From NCBI GenBank assembly GCA_902522825.1, contig CABYXE010000002.1, positions 96,530 through 154,896 of the forward strand: a stretch of 58,367 nt of DNA, written 5' to 3'. Below the pieces are notes generated by a model, which saw only the letters and a program-made list of their open reading frames with translations, was not told the DNA's origin and ran no database searches. Position numbers and translations under genes: made by a program. The stretch is from an uncultured SAR86 cluster bacterium (GTDB lineage Bacteria; Pseudomonadota; Gammaproteobacteria; Magnimaribacterales; AG-339-G14). Positions within the stretch are counted from its first letter, which is position 1. Every line of letters begins with the position of its first letter. Positions 44,621-54,084 of this stretch are shown piece after piece.

Positions 44621-46183
44621 TTAATGTCTGAAGTGACGCATGCTGGTGAAAAACATTATCATATCTGCTTCATTAGCTGCTGCAATAACTTCCTTATCTC
44701 TTATTGATCCTCCAGGTTGAATAACACATTGGATTCCATTTTTTGCAGCCTCATCGATACTGTCACGAAAAGGAAAGAATGCATCCGACGCCATAGTAGC
44801 TCCTTTAAGATTAAATCCAGCTTTTTTGGCTTTACTGACAGCAATTTCTGCACTGTCAATTCTACTCATCTGACCTGCTCCTATACCGAGAGTCATATTA
44901 TTTTTAGCATAAACGATTGCATTAGATTTCACATATTTGCCAACGCGCCAGGCAAACAAAGCATCGTTAACTTGTTTAGGCGTTGGTTTTTTCTTTGTTA
45001 CTATTTTTAAATCTTTTTTTGATATAACTCCATCATCAATATCTTGAACTAAAATACCTTGATTGATAGTCAATGTTTTAAAGCCGGTCGGTTTGCCAAA
45101 TAAGTCCTTGATTAATAAGAGACGAACATTTTTTTTTGTAGCAATTATTTTTTTTGCAGCAGGATTTATAGCTGGAGCAGCAATTACTTCTACAAATTGA
45201 TTTTCAATAATTTTTTTTGCCGTATATTTATCTAAGGGTTTATTTAGCGAAATTATGCCACCAAACGCAGAAGTTTCATCGCATGAAAAAGCTTTTTCGT
45301 ATGCTTCTAGTAAAGTTTTTCCAGATGCAACGCCACAAGGATTTGCATGTTTTACGATTACACAAGACGGTTTTTCAAAATTTGACACACATTCTATTGC
45401 TGCATCAGTATCGGCAATATTGTTATAAGAAAGCTCTTTGCCTTGAATCTGTTCTGCTGCGGTTATACCTGCTCCATCCAACCCTGAATTTATATAAAAA
45501 TTTGCAGATTGATGAGGATTTTCACCATACCTTAATTCTTGTTTGAGCTTATGACTAGTGAAAAAGTTTTCTGGTACTTTATCGTCAAATCTTGATAAAA
45601 AATTAGCAATTGAAATATCATAATTTGCTACATGTTCAAAAGCTTTTAAAGATAACTTTCTTCTATCTTCATAAGAACACTTGCCTGAACCACTCTTTAG
45701 ATTTGAAATGAAATCTTTATAAAGGCTTGAAGAGGAAATGACAGCGACATGAAAAAAATTCTTTGCTGCAGATCTAAGCATTGTAGGTCCACCAATATCG
45801 ATATTTTCTATGGCTTCTTCAATAGAAATATTCTTTTTCTTGATTGTCTCTTCAAAGGGGTAAAGATTTACTACGACCAGATCTATCTCTTCGATACCAT
45901 GTTTTTTTACTTCTTTTTTATCTTGATTTCGTCTGGAAAGAATCCCACCATGAACTTTAGGATGTAAGGTTTTTACTCTTCCTCCCATCATTTCAGGAGA
46001 TCCTGTAAATTCTGAAATGTCTTTTGCTCTTATATTTTTTTCTTTTAAAGCTTTAAGGGTTCCTCCAGTTGATATAATTTCCACTCCTAACTTTTTTAGG
46101 TTTTTTGCAAATTCAGCAAGACCGGTTTTATCGGATACACTAATTAGAGCTCTTCTTATCTTAATAGATTTATTTTTCGCCAT
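44621..46183 (-). CDS. purH: Bifunctional AICAR formyltransferase/IMP cyclohydrolase PurH
   Basis: Last two steps to IMP. 520 aa. N-terminal cyclohydrolase: SVSDKTGLAEFAK, STGGTLK, MMGGRVKTLHPKVHGGIL. C-terminal transformylase: VIVKHANPCGVASG with the catalytic Lys-His, TLGIGAGQMSR, ASDAFFPFRDS, IQPGGSIRD, and the terminal MRHFRH. It also consumes AICAR made by HisF/HisH. Confidence 0.96.
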   Translation of the reverse strand: MAKNKSIKIRRALISVSDKTGLAEFAKNLKKLGVEIISTGGTLKALKEKNIRAKDISEFTGSPEMMGGRVKTLHPKVHGGILSRRNQDKKEVKKHGIEEIDLVVVNLYPFEETIKKKNISIEEAIENIDIGGPTMLRSAAKNFFHVAVISSSSLYKDFISNLKSGSGKCSYEDRRKLSLKAFEHVANYDISIANFLSRFDDKVPENFFTSHKLKQELRYGENPHQSANFYINSGLDGAGITAAEQIQGKELSYNNIADTDAAIECVSNFEKPSCVIVKHANPCGVASGKTLLEAYEKAFSCDETSAFGGIISLNKPLDKYTAKKIIENQFVEVIAAPAINPAAKKIIATKKNVRLLLIKDLFGKPTGFKTLTINQGILVQDIDDGVISKKDLKIVTKKKPTPKQVNDALFAWRVGKYVKSNAIVYAKNNMTLGIGAGQMSRIDSAEIAVSKAKKAGFNLKGATMASDAFFPFRDSIDEAAKNGIQCVIQPGGSIRDKEVIAAANEADMIMFFTSMRHFRH

Positions 46184-46185
46184 TT

Positions 46186-46431
46186 TTATTTAATTTTATA
46201 GCGTTTAAGCTTTTTTCTTAAGGTACCGCGATTTATACCTAAAATTTTACAAGCTTCAGACTTATTTCCATTACAAAAATTCATCACCTCTTCAAGCATC
46301 GGACCTTCTACTTCATTCATAACCATTTGATAGACTTCTGAAGCCTTATTTCCATCAAGCTCCTTAAAATATCTCCTCAAAGATATCCCAACTTGATACC
46401 TCAAAGTTTTTCTTTCTTGATTACTTACCAT
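46186..46431 (-). CDS. fis: Nucleoid-associated regulator Fis
   Basis: 81 aa, shorter than E. coli Fis (98) because of a trimmed N-terminus. The C-terminal helix-turn-helix NKSEACKILGINRGTLRKKL is well conserved, followed by the basic KRYKIK end. ATG start; the preceding gene is a histidine phosphatase, not dusB as in E. coli. Two bases to purH. Confidence 0.93.
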   Translation of the reverse strand: MVSNQERKTLRYQVGISLRRYFKELDGNKASEVYQMVMNEVEGPMLEEVMNFCNGNKSEACKILGINRGTLRKKLKRYKIK

Positions 46432-46435
46432 CTTA

Positions 46436-46993
46436 TTAATTTAATTCAGTTTGAAGTTCAGCACCTATGCTTATTAATTCAATCTTCCCACTCGCACTTT
46501 TTGAGAGAGTTGTAATGGAGCAATTATCAGGATAAAAACTGACTACAAAATCATTTTTAGTTAAGTGACTAACTATAATATTAATCACCATAAAATGTGA
46601 AAAAATGATTGTAGGCTTTGTTAAGTTTTCTACTTCAGAGATAATTTCCTCTTTCCATTTTCTTTGAGGAGCCTCTAAGTCTTTTAATTTCATTTTGAAT
46701 ATTTTTCCTAACCATTCCTTTCTTTCAGATAAGTTAATCCCGGGAGAAGGTATTTCAGCAAAATGGGAATTTATAGTAACTAATTTGGCTATTTTTTCAG
46801 ATAATGGTTTAGCGGTAGCTTGTGCCCGGTTCAAAGGGCTTGATATTAAATCGAATGTATTTATTTTTTCTAAGTTGAATAATTTATTAGCACATTCTTC
46901 AGCTTGTAAATTTCCAAGATCGCTTAAACTTGGATCAGCTGATTCTTCCCAAGAAGAAGAAGCCTCGCCATGTCTTACTAAAATTATTTTCAT
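46436..46993 (-). CDS. Histidine phosphatase family protein
   Basis: 185 aa of the phosphoglycerate-mutase-like superfamily. Active-site RHG in ILVRHGEASSSWEES, SSPLNRAQATAKPL, and the second His in IFSHFMVINII. It lacks the gpmA-specific segments, so it is a phosphatase of unknown substrate rather than a mutase; SixA or CobC-like roles are possible. No signal peptide. Head of the run into fis-purH-purD. Confidence 0.82.
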   Translation of the reverse strand: MKIILVRHGEASSSWEESADPSLSDLGNLQAEECANKLFNLEKINTFDLISSPLNRAQATAKPLSEKIAKLVTINSHFAEIPSPGINLSERKEWLGKIFKMKLKDLEAPQRKWKEEIISEVENLTKPTIIFSHFMVINIIVSHLTKNDFVVSFYPDNCSITTLSKSASGKIELISIGAELQTELN

Positions 46994-47036
46994 CTAGAGT
47001 ATCAATTTTTTTTTAAAATAATGTACGATTTATGTA

Positions 47037-47750
47037 ATGAGAATACCACGAATATTTTATCCTTTTGAGCTGGAAGAAAAAAATTCTATTAAATTAGATA
47101 TTTCTTCTTCTCATCATCTAAATGTGATTAATGTAAAATTAGAACAGGAAGTGGAGTTATTTAATGGTGTAGGTGACTCATTTAAAGCAAAAGTTTTAGA
47201 AAAAAACAAAAAAAATATCTCTTTAGAAAAAATATCTGAAATAAAATCCAAAAAAAAACAAATTCCCTCCATTAATATTGCAGTAGCAGAGATTAAAAGT
47301 TTTGATAAGGTTGTTAGAGAGTCTTGTCAATTAGGGGTGAATTCAATAAATAGCCTGATGACAAAAAGAACTAAATCATCAAATTTAGCTGGAGAAAAAA
47401 AAATCCAAAGATGGAAGGTCATTGCTTCAAACTCTTGTGAGCAATGTGGACTAAATTGGGTGCCCGATATTAAATCTTCTTCATTAGAAGACTGGATATC
47501 TTCATCAAAATCAAAAAATAAAATTTTTTTAGATCCTAAAAGTCATAATAAAATTCAAAAATTAGATTTCCTACCTTCAATAGATTTAGCAGTAGGTCCA
47601 GAAGGCGGTTTTACAGAGGATGAAAAAGATCTTTTTAAGAAAAATAATTTTAAAAGTATTTCTTGTGGTAATTTGATTTTTAAGACAGAAACAATGCCAA
47701 TTGTAGTTTTATCTATGATTCAAGCTTTGTATGGAGAAAAAAAGTTATGA
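47037..47750 (+). CDS. rsmE: 16S rRNA m3U1498 methyltransferase RsmE
   Basis: SPOUT-class methyltransferase for U1498 in 16S rRNA. 237 aa. N-terminal PUA-like part with SHHLNVINVKLEQEVELFNG; C-terminal SAM knot with AVGPEGGFTEDEKDLF and the final LIFKTETMPIVVLSMIQA (family LRTETAxxxAL). Overlaps gshB by four bases. rsmE-gshB adjacency is common in this class. Confidence 0.93.
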   Translation: MRIPRIFYPFELEEKNSIKLDISSSHHLNVINVKLEQEVELFNGVGDSFKAKVLEKNKKNISLEKISEIKSKKKQIPSINIAVAEIKSFDKVVRESCQLGVNSINSLMTKRTKSSNLAGEKKIQRWKVIASNSCEQCGLNWVPDIKSSSLEDWISSSKSKNKIFLDPKSHNKIQKLDFLPSIDLAVGPEGGFTEDEKDLFKKNNFKSISCGNLIFKTETMPIVVLSMIQALYGEKKL

Positions 47751-48682
47751 AAATAGCTGTTGTAATGGATCCTATTGCAGAAATTAATTTTAAAAAGGAT
47801 TCTACGCTTCTTTTGATTAATGAAGCTCAGCTTAGAAATCACGAAGTCTTTTATATAGAACCAAAAAATTTATTTTTTCTTGGAAAAGAGCCTTGCGCTT
47901 TGTGCTCTAAAATTTCAGTCAAAATGGACTCGAATAAATGGTTTTTTCTAAAAGAAGAAAATCAAATATATTTGAAAGATTTGGATGTGATATTTATGAG
48001 GCAGGATCCTCCATTTGATATGGAATATATTAATAATACTTATGTTCTAGAAGCGGCTGAAAAAGAAGGGGTTAAAATTTTCAATAAACCTTCTTCGCTA
48101 AGGAGCTTTAATGAAAAAATTTCTATTTTAGAGTTTTCCGAATTTTGTACAGAAACTATTGTCACTTCAGATAAAAAAATAATCTTAAAATTTATAAATA
48201 AATACAAAGAAGTTGTTTCAAAACCCTTAAATTTAATGGGGGGACAAGGTATTGAAAAATTAAATTTAGACCAAGACGATTTAGCCGAAAGATTGACTAA
48301 AAGTACGAAAAATTTTACAGAAAAAATCATGGTTCAAAAATTTATTGAAAAGGTCTATGAAGGCGATAAAAGAATTTTGATCATAAATGGCGAACCGTCA
48401 GAATATGCTGTTGTCAGAACTCCTGCACAAGGTGAATTCAGAGGCAATTTAGCTGTTGGAGGAAAAGCATCTATAGAAAAAATAACTCAATTAGAATTTA
48501 ATATAGCTTCTAGCATAGCTCCTAAATTAATAGAAAGAGGCATTCTCATAGCCGGAATAGATATCGTTGGCGAATATTTGACTGAAATAAATATTACCTG
48601 CCCAACCTGTTTTAGAGAGCTTTTAGATCAAAAAGGAATCAATTTAATGCATAAAGTTTTTGATTGTATTGAATCTATATAA
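47747..48682 (+). CDS. gshB: Glutathione synthetase GshB
   Basis: ATP-grasp ligase joining gamma-glutamylcysteine and glycine. 311 aa. VVMDPIAEINFKKDST, FMRQDPPFDMEYI, NKPSSLRSFNEK, KPLNLMGGQGI, GDKRILIINGEP and the C-terminal EINITCPTCFRELL (E. coli has TSPTCIRE). Complete, so glutathione synthesis is expected if gshA is present elsewhere. Confidence 0.95.
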   Translation: MKIAVVMDPIAEINFKKDSTLLLINEAQLRNHEVFYIEPKNLFFLGKEPCALCSKISVKMDSNKWFFLKEENQIYLKDLDVIFMRQDPPFDMEYINNTYVLEAAEKEGVKIFNKPSSLRSFNEKISILEFSEFCTETIVTSDKKIILKFINKYKEVVSKPLNLMGGQGIEKLNLDQDDLAERLTKSTKNFTEKIMVQKFIEKVYEGDKRILIINGEPSEYAVVRTPAQGEFRGNLAVGGKASIEKITQLEFNIASSIAPKLIERGILIAGIDIVGEYLTEINITCPTCFRELLDQKGINLMHKVFDCIESI

Positions 48683-48685
48683 ATA

Positions 48686-49243
48686 ATGACTATTCGTTTC
48701 AACTTCTTCTTGCTTATCTCTCTAGGACTTCATCTTTTTTTAATTTTTTTTCTATCTTTCCAAGCAAGAGAAGATGTAAAACTTAAAGAATATACAAGTA
48801 GTATTAATTTAGAGTTTTCAAGTTATCAAAGGTTTGATAGACCGATTGATTCAGATCTATACCAAACAGCAAATAAACAAGGATTAATAAAAGAAGTTTA
48901 TTCAAAAAAATTACAGACAGAAAAAAAAGAGAACAACGAAGCCAATAAATATGTAAGTGCTTGGCAAAGAAAAATAGAAACAATTGGTAATTTAAATTAT
49001 CCAGATTTCATAGATTCCTCTTCCTCAAGAAAATTAACTTTATCGGTAACAATTGGTAAAGACGGGGATTTATTGGATTATGCTCTAATAAGAGCGTCGG
49101 GAGACCAAAGGTTAGATAAAGCAGCAATGGAAATAATAGAATTAGCCTTTCCTTTTAAAGAATTCCCAGAAGAAATGGCGAAGATTTCTGAAATAACAAT
49201 AATTCGAGATTGGAATTTCGGAAACCAAGAAAATCTAAAATGA
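48686..49243 (+). CDS. tonB: TonB-type energy transducer
   Basis: 185 aa, anchored by one N-terminal helix (about 5-25, LISLGLHLFLIFFLSF). C-terminal TonB domain: RKLTLSVTIGKDGDLLDYAL, ASGDQRLDKAAMEIIELAFPF, and the IIRDWNF end. The proline-rich spacer of classical TonB is missing; the middle (about 40-90) is Lys/Glu-rich and shorter. Between gshB and ruvX as in pseudomonads, but yqgE is absent. Confidence 0.85.
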   Translation: MTIRFNFFLLISLGLHLFLIFFLSFQAREDVKLKEYTSSINLEFSSYQRFDRPIDSDLYQTANKQGLIKEVYSKKLQTEKKENNEANKYVSAWQRKIETIGNLNYPDFIDSSSSRKLTLSVTIGKDGDLLDYALIRASGDQRLDKAAMEIIELAFPFKEFPEEMAKISEITIIRDWNFGNQENLK

Positions 49244-49650
49244 ATATTTTAGGAATAGACTATGGATTAAAAAATGTAGGATTTGCAATTGGCGAACAGG
49301 TAACAAATAATTGTTCAACTTTTTTTTCTGAAAAATACAAAAATAAAAAAGAATTAATAAAAAAAATTAAACATTTAATCAGTGAATGGGATATAAAAAC
49401 AATTGTTATAGGCTTGCCTCTAAATATGGATAATAGTGAAAGTGAAATGTGTTTAGAAGTTAGAGATTTTTCAAAAAAATTAGGGGATGTTATTGACATA
49501 AAAATAAATTTTGTTGATGAAAAGTTAACAACCTATGAGGCAAAGCAAATATTGAAAAACTTAAAGAGAAGCAAAAGAGAAATTGAAAAAAACAATCATG
49601 GCTTGGCAGCCAAGCTTATAGTGGATACCTATCTAAGCGAAAAAAATTAA
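49240..49650 (+). CDS. ruvX: RuvX/YqgF pre-16S rRNA nuclease family protein
   Basis: RNase H-fold protein that in E. coli processes the 5' end of 16S rRNA. With an ATG at 49240 it is 136 aa, begins MNILGIDYGLKNVGFAIG and overlaps tonB by four bases; an upstream in-frame ATG at 49210 would add ten unrelated residues. IDYG holds the first acid, IGLPLNMDNS follows, and FVDEKLTTYEA holds the second region. At the last acidic position (VDxxAA in the family) the sequence is NHGLAAKLI, so that Asp is not conserved. Confidence 0.9.
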   Translation: MNILGIDYGLKNVGFAIGEQVTNNCSTFFSEKYKNKKELIKKIKHLISEWDIKTIVIGLPLNMDNSESEMCLEVRDFSKKLGDVIDIKINFVDEKLTTYEAKQILKNLKRSKREIEKNNHGLAAKLIVDTYLSEKN

Positions 49651-49652
49651 TT

Positions 49653-51422
49653 ATGGCAGCTTTTATTCCAGATGAGTTTATCCAAAGATTACTTGATGAA
49701 ACAGATATTGTTTCATTAGTAGATTCGCTAGTCCCTCTTAACAAGAAAGGAAAAGATCATTGGGCATTATGTCCTTTTTGCGATGATGGAAATAAACCAT
49801 CATTTAGTGTCAGCCAACAAAAACAATTTTACTACTGTTTTAGATGCCGCGCTTCTGGCAATGCAATAGGATTTTTAATGAATTTTCAGTCTCATGATTT
49901 TCAAGGGGCAATCGAGATTTTAGCCAATAATGCTGGCTTAGAAATTCCAAAAAGCGGAAATAATAAAAACTATGAAAAAAATAAAAAAATATTTGATTTA
50001 AATACTCTAGCAGCTAATTTTTATGTAAAAAATTTAAATGAAGGCAGCGAGGCATTGGAGGTAAAGAATTACCTATTGAAGAGAGGTATTGCCGAAGAAA
50101 TAATAAAAAACTTTCAAATAGGCTTTGCTCCGAAAGGATGGAATAATCTCACAAGTTTTTTTGAGAGTAATTTAAGCGCTGACTTAAAAAAAGTTGATGC
50201 AGGACTTCTAAAAATAAGCGAAAAAAATAATAACGTATATGACGTTTTTAGAAATAGAATCATTTTTCCCATCAAATCACATCGTGACCAAATAATTGGT
50301 TTCGGAGCTAGAGTGATTGATCCAAATGATAATCCAAAATACTTAAACTCTTCAGATTCGGAAGTTTTTAAGAAAGGCCGAGAGTTGTATGGCTTAAGCG
50401 AAATCTTAAAAAATAAGAAAAATTTAAATAGAATTATCGTAGTTGAAGGCTATACAGATGTTTTATCACTTTTTTCAAAGGGTATAAATTATGCTGTAGC
50501 AACACTAGGCATAGCGACCAGCAAAGTGCATATCGACAAAATATTTACGCACGTAGATGAAATAATTTTTTGTTTTGACGGAGATAACGCAGGTGTAAAA
50601 GCTGCTGAATCTGCGTTAAGTATTTGTCTTTCAGTTTTAAGAGATGGCAAAAAAGTAAAATTTTTATTTTTGCCAGAAGGAGAAGATCCTTCCAGCCTTC
50701 TAGAAAAAGAGGGCAAAGATGAATTTGAAAATAGAATTGAAAATGCAAAAGTTCTATCGGAATATTTATTTGAGAAAATTCTTATTAAATATGATGAGTC
50801 TATTGAATCAAAGGCATCGGCATCGAAAGAATTTTTAGAAACAGTAAAAATAATGCCAACTAGTAATTTTAAAAAAATTCTATTTAGAGAGTTTTCAAAA
50901 AAATTAGGAATTGAATTAATTGAATCAGAGCAACCGCAAAAAATAAATAAAGCCAAGACTCGAAAAGATATTACAGAAGAAAAAGATGAAAAAATTGAAT
51001 TAGATAAAGTTTCAAAAAGTGTCATCAAAGTATTGATGGATAGTCCAGATCTTTCAAAATTACCTGCATTAGATTTTTTTCTAGACCAAAAATCTTTTAT
51101 TAATGATTTTCTTAATTTTTTGAGAAGCAAAGAAAATTTAACTTTTCCAATGATTCTCCAGGCCTTTGAAGGAAAAAAGCAGTTTCTAATTGATTTGGCT
51201 GATGACGAAAATTTGATAGCTCCAAATGAATCAGAGGCTTATCTAATTCAAGCAGTTAATTTTTTAAGAAACAGTAATAAAGAAAATTTACTTTCTCAAT
51301 TGAAAGAAAGATTTGAAAATGATTCCATATCAAATCAAGACAAGATTGAGTTAAAAAAACTTTTAATGAATAAGTTTGAGGATCTTAATGATCAAGAACT
51401 TATCCTATTAAAAAAAATCTAA
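49653..51422 (+). CDS. dnaG: DNA primase DnaG
   Basis: Makes RNA primers at the replication fork. 589 aa. The zinc domain has Cys40, Cys43, Cys62 and Cys65: most DnaG proteins have Cys-His-Cys-Cys here (CPFH), this one CPFC. Catalytic core with RNRIIFPIKSHRDQIIGFGAR; Toprim motifs IIVVEGYTDVLSL and FCFDGDNAGVKAAE. The C-terminal DnaB-binding region is more divergent. Two bases after ruvX. rpsU, its usual partner in the macromolecular synthesis operon, is about 27 kb away. Confidence 0.95.
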   Translation: MAAFIPDEFIQRLLDETDIVSLVDSLVPLNKKGKDHWALCPFCDDGNKPSFSVSQQKQFYYCFRCRASGNAIGFLMNFQSHDFQGAIEILANNAGLEIPKSGNNKNYEKNKKIFDLNTLAANFYVKNLNEGSEALEVKNYLLKRGIAEEIIKNFQIGFAPKGWNNLTSFFESNLSADLKKVDAGLLKISEKNNNVYDVFRNRIIFPIKSHRDQIIGFGARVIDPNDNPKYLNSSDSEVFKKGRELYGLSEILKNKKNLNRIIVVEGYTDVLSLFSKGINYAVATLGIATSKVHIDKIFTHVDEIIFCFDGDNAGVKAAESALSICLSVLRDGKKVKFLFLPEGEDPSSLLEKEGKDEFENRIENAKVLSEYLFEKILIKYDESIESKASASKEFLETVKIMPTSNFKKILFREFSKKLGIELIESEQPQKINKAKTRKDITEEKDEKIELDKVSKSVIKVLMDSPDLSKLPALDFFLDQKSFINDFLNFLRSKENLTFPMILQAFEGKKQFLIDLADDENLIAPNESEAYLIQAVNFLRNSNKENLLSQLKERFENDSISNQDKIELKKLLMNKFEDLNDQELILLKKI

Positions 51423-51482
51423 CCTATTGAAATAAGTTACTTAAATTATAATTAAATATTATGATTAAGTACTACAAAGTTA

Positions 51483-51488
51483 TATAAT
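51483..51488 (+). promoter_or_regulatory. Possible -10 element for rpoD
   Basis: A TATAAT lies 25 bases before the rpoD ATG in the 91-base gap after dnaG. No good -35 is found at 16-18 bp spacing, and the gap is so AT-rich that chance matches are expected. The rest of the gap shows no hairpin or other recognisable element. Confidence 0.3.
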
Positions 51489-51513
51489 TCCCAACCTTTT
51501 TTAGATAAATAAT

Positions 51514-53295
51514 ATGTACGACGAAGATATTGAAAATAATGGCCTCAGAGAGCTTATAGAGAAAGGCCGCGAACAAGGTTTCATTACATATGCTGATATA
51601 AACGATTATCTTCCTGATGATGTTTCTGACCCAGATCAACTTGATGAAGTGATCCAAATGGTAAACGATCTAGGTTTGCAAGTTTTAGAAAATGCTCCGG
51701 AAGAGGGATCAGATTTTTTGGCTAATGCTGCACAAAATGCTCAACCAGCGATCACAGAAAATGAAATGGGTACGATTGAGTCCGAAGTTGGAAGAACGAC
51801 TGATCCTGTCAGACTATATATGAGAGAAATGGGATCGGTAGATTTGCTTACAAGAGAGGGCGAAATAACAATAGCAAAAAGTATTGAAGAAGGCGCTAGA
51901 GACCTTTTGTATGCTTGCGCTCACTTTCCTGGAATTATTGAAGAAATCTTATTGGAATATGCTTTGATAAAGAAAGAAGATAAAAGAATTTCAGACTTAG
52001 TTGTAGGGTTTATGGATGAAGAGGAAGAAGTTCTTCCTGGTCCACAGGCTGGAGAACAATCTGATGACGAAGAAGAAAATACTGGAATAGACCTCGAAGA
52101 GCTCAACAAAAGATTTTCAGCTGTTAAGCGTTTATATAATAAAGCTGAAAAAGCAATTACTTCAAAAGGCAGAACTAGCCCTGAAGCAATAAAAGAATTA
52201 AATAAGCTAGGAGAGACCTTTAAATTTCTTAAGTTGTCTCCTAAAAAATTTGAAGTTATCTCATTAAAACCAAGAATTATGGCTAGGCGAGTTAGACAAG
52301 CTGAAAGAGAAATTTACAATTTATGCGTTCAGAAAAGCAAAATGCCTAGAAAAGAATTTCTTGACGCTTTCAAAGAAAATTCAACAAATTTAAAGTTCTT
52401 AGATCCGATCTTTAAAAGTAAAAAGAATTATGTTGGTGAATTAGTTGACTACAAAGATGACATAAAAACAATTCAAAATCGAATCAAAGGAATAGAGAAA
52501 GAAATAGGAATGTCTGTTTCGGAGTTAAAAGAATTAGCCGCTAAAATGACAAAGGGAGAAACTAAAATAAGGCGAGCTAAGAAAGATATGATTGAAGCTA
52601 ACTTGAGATTAGTAATTTCAATTGCAAAAAAATATACCAACAGAGGTCTGCAATTCCTCGATTTAATTCAAGAAGGAAATATTGGCTTAATGAAAGCAGT
52701 GGATAAATTTGAATACAGAAGAGGTTATAAGTTTTCTACTTATGCTACTTGGTGGATTAGACAAGCAATCACTAGATCAATCGCTGATCAAGCTCGAACC
52801 ATTAGAATTCCCGTTCATATGATTGAAACAATAAATAAACTTAATAGAATCTCTAGACAAATGCTTCAAGAAAATGGAAGAGAGCCTACCCCAGAAGAAT
52901 TAAGTGTAAGAATGGAAATGCCAGAAGATAAAGTAAGAAAAGTTTTAAAAATTGCTAAAGAACCTATCTCAACGGAAACACCTATTGGCGACGAAGACGA
53001 TACTACCTTGGGCGATTTTATAGAGGATCCTCTATTAGATTCTCCAATAGACTCAGCAACAGAATCAAATCTTATTGAAGCTACTGGAGGTGTTCTTGGA
53101 AGTCTTACAGCAAGAGAAGCTAAAGTATTAAGAATGAGGTTCGGTATTGGTATGAACACTGATCATACACTTGAAGAAGTAGGCAAACAATTTGACGTGA
53201 CAAGAGAGAGAATAAGACAAATCGAAGCTAAAGCTTTAAGAAAATTAAGGCATCCTTCTAGGTCTGGTCATTTAAAAGGTTTCTTGGACGAATGA
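51514..53295 (+). CDS. rpoD: RNA polymerase primary sigma factor RpoD
   Basis: Housekeeping sigma-70. 593 aa. Region 1.1 (1-80), region 1.2 with [21 protein letters not shown], the acidic non-conserved insert (about 165-195), then region 2 with [20 protein letters not shown] and [20 protein letters not shown] (-10 recognition), region 3 [13 protein letters not shown], and region 4 [20 protein letters not shown] and [15 protein letters not shown] (-35 recognition). A tRNA gene begins five bases after the stop. Confidence 0.97.
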   Translation: MYDEDIENNGLRELIEKGREQGFITYADINDYLPDDVSDPDQLDEVIQMVNDLGLQVLENAPEEGSDFLANAAQNAQPAITENEMGTIESEVGRTTDPVRLYMREMGSVDLLTREGEITIAKSIEEGARDLLYACAHFPGIIEEILLEYALIKKEDKRISDLVVGFMDEEEEVLPGPQAGEQSDDEEENTGIDLEELNKRFSAVKRLYNKAEKAITSKGRTSPEAIKELNKLGETFKFLKLSPKKFEVISLKPRIMARRVRQAEREIYNLCVQKSKMPRKEFLDAFKENSTNLKFLDPIFKSKKNYVGELVDYKDDIKTIQNRIKGIEKEIGMSVSELKELAAKMTKGETKIRRAKKDMIEANLRLVISIAKKYTNRGLQFLDLIQEGNIGLMKAVDKFEYRRGYKFSTYATWWIRQAITRSIADQARTIRIPVHMIETINKLNRISRQMLQENGREPTPEELSVRMEMPEDKVRKVLKIAKEPISTETPIGDEDDTTLGDFIEDPLLDSPIDSATESNLIEATGGVLGSLTAREAKVLRMRFGIGMNTDHTLEEVGKQFDVTRERIRQIEAKALRKLRHPSRSGHLKGFLDE

Positions 53296-53299
53296 TTAA

Positions 53300-53376
<77 letters not shown>

Positions 53377-53391
53377 ATTCAAAATAAATTA

Positions 53392-54084
53392 ATGAAAAAA
53401 AACGTATCTCTAATATATGGTTCGACGGGCTTTATAGGCTCTATAGTTATTAAGTATCTAGAAAAATATAATGGGTCTATTATTGCAATCAATAGAAGAC
53501 AAAAATCAGATTTTGGAGACCAAGTTAATCAAATTATTTCAAAGAACTTTTCTTTAGATGATATTGAGCTTCCCAAAGTAAATCACGTCTATATTTGCTT
53601 AGGCACGAAGCTTAGGGCCTGGGAGCTTCTTCTAATGAGTAAAGAAAAAAAAGATATATTTATCGAAGAAGATTTTAAATTAATAGTTAACGCAGCAAAA
53701 AAAGCTAAGGCTTCAGGTGCTGAAACAATTTCTCTCATATCAGCAGTGGGAGTTAAAGAGGGATCTATAAATACGTATATGAATTTAAAAGGAAAAGCAG
53801 AAAATGAGATAATTAAACTGGGATTTAATTCAACTAACTTTTTTAGGCCCGGACATCTTCAAGGAAAAGCTCCTGATGAAAAATGGGATACCAGTTTTGC
53901 AGATTTCTCCTCCAAAATTGCAGATAATTTCCTTTTAGGTCCCTTCTCAAAATTTAAGAGTATAGATGGAAATTCAGTAGCAAAAGCAATGGTTCTAGAA
54001 ACCAAAAAGAGCAAATCTGGAATCAACTATTTTTATTTTAATGAAATGATCCAATCATTAATTAATGCAACACCTTCTGAGTGA
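53392..54084 (+). CDS. NAD(P)-binding oxidoreductase, TIP30/HTATIP2-like
   Basis: 230-aa Rossmann-fold protein of the atypical/extended SDR group. IYGSTGFIGSIVIKYL is the dinucleotide loop, VYICLGTKLRAWE and ISAVGVKEGS follow, the active-site YMNLKGKAE carries YxxxK, and FFRPGHLQG matches the HTATIP2 family. Substrate unknown. Follows the tRNA by 15 bases. Its 3' end overlaps the convergent diheme gene by 52 bases. Confidence 0.8.
   Translation: MKKNVSLIYGSTGFIGSIVIKYLEKYNGSIIAINRRQKSDFGDQVNQIISKNFSLDDIELPKVNHVYICLGTKLRAWELLLMSKEKKDIFIEEDFKLIVNAAKKAKASGAETISLISAVGVKEGSINTYMNLKGKAENEIIKLGFNSTNFFRPGHLQGKAPDEKWDTSFADFSSKIADNFLLGPFSKFKSIDGNSVAKAMVLETKKSKSGINYFYFNEMIQSLINATPSE

Noticed and set aside
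50489-51130. 213-codon open frame antisense to dnaG
   Set aside because: It lies wholly inside dnaG, has a serine/phenylalanine-rich low-complexity composition typical of the antisense of Lys/Glu-rich coding sequence, and resembles no known protein.
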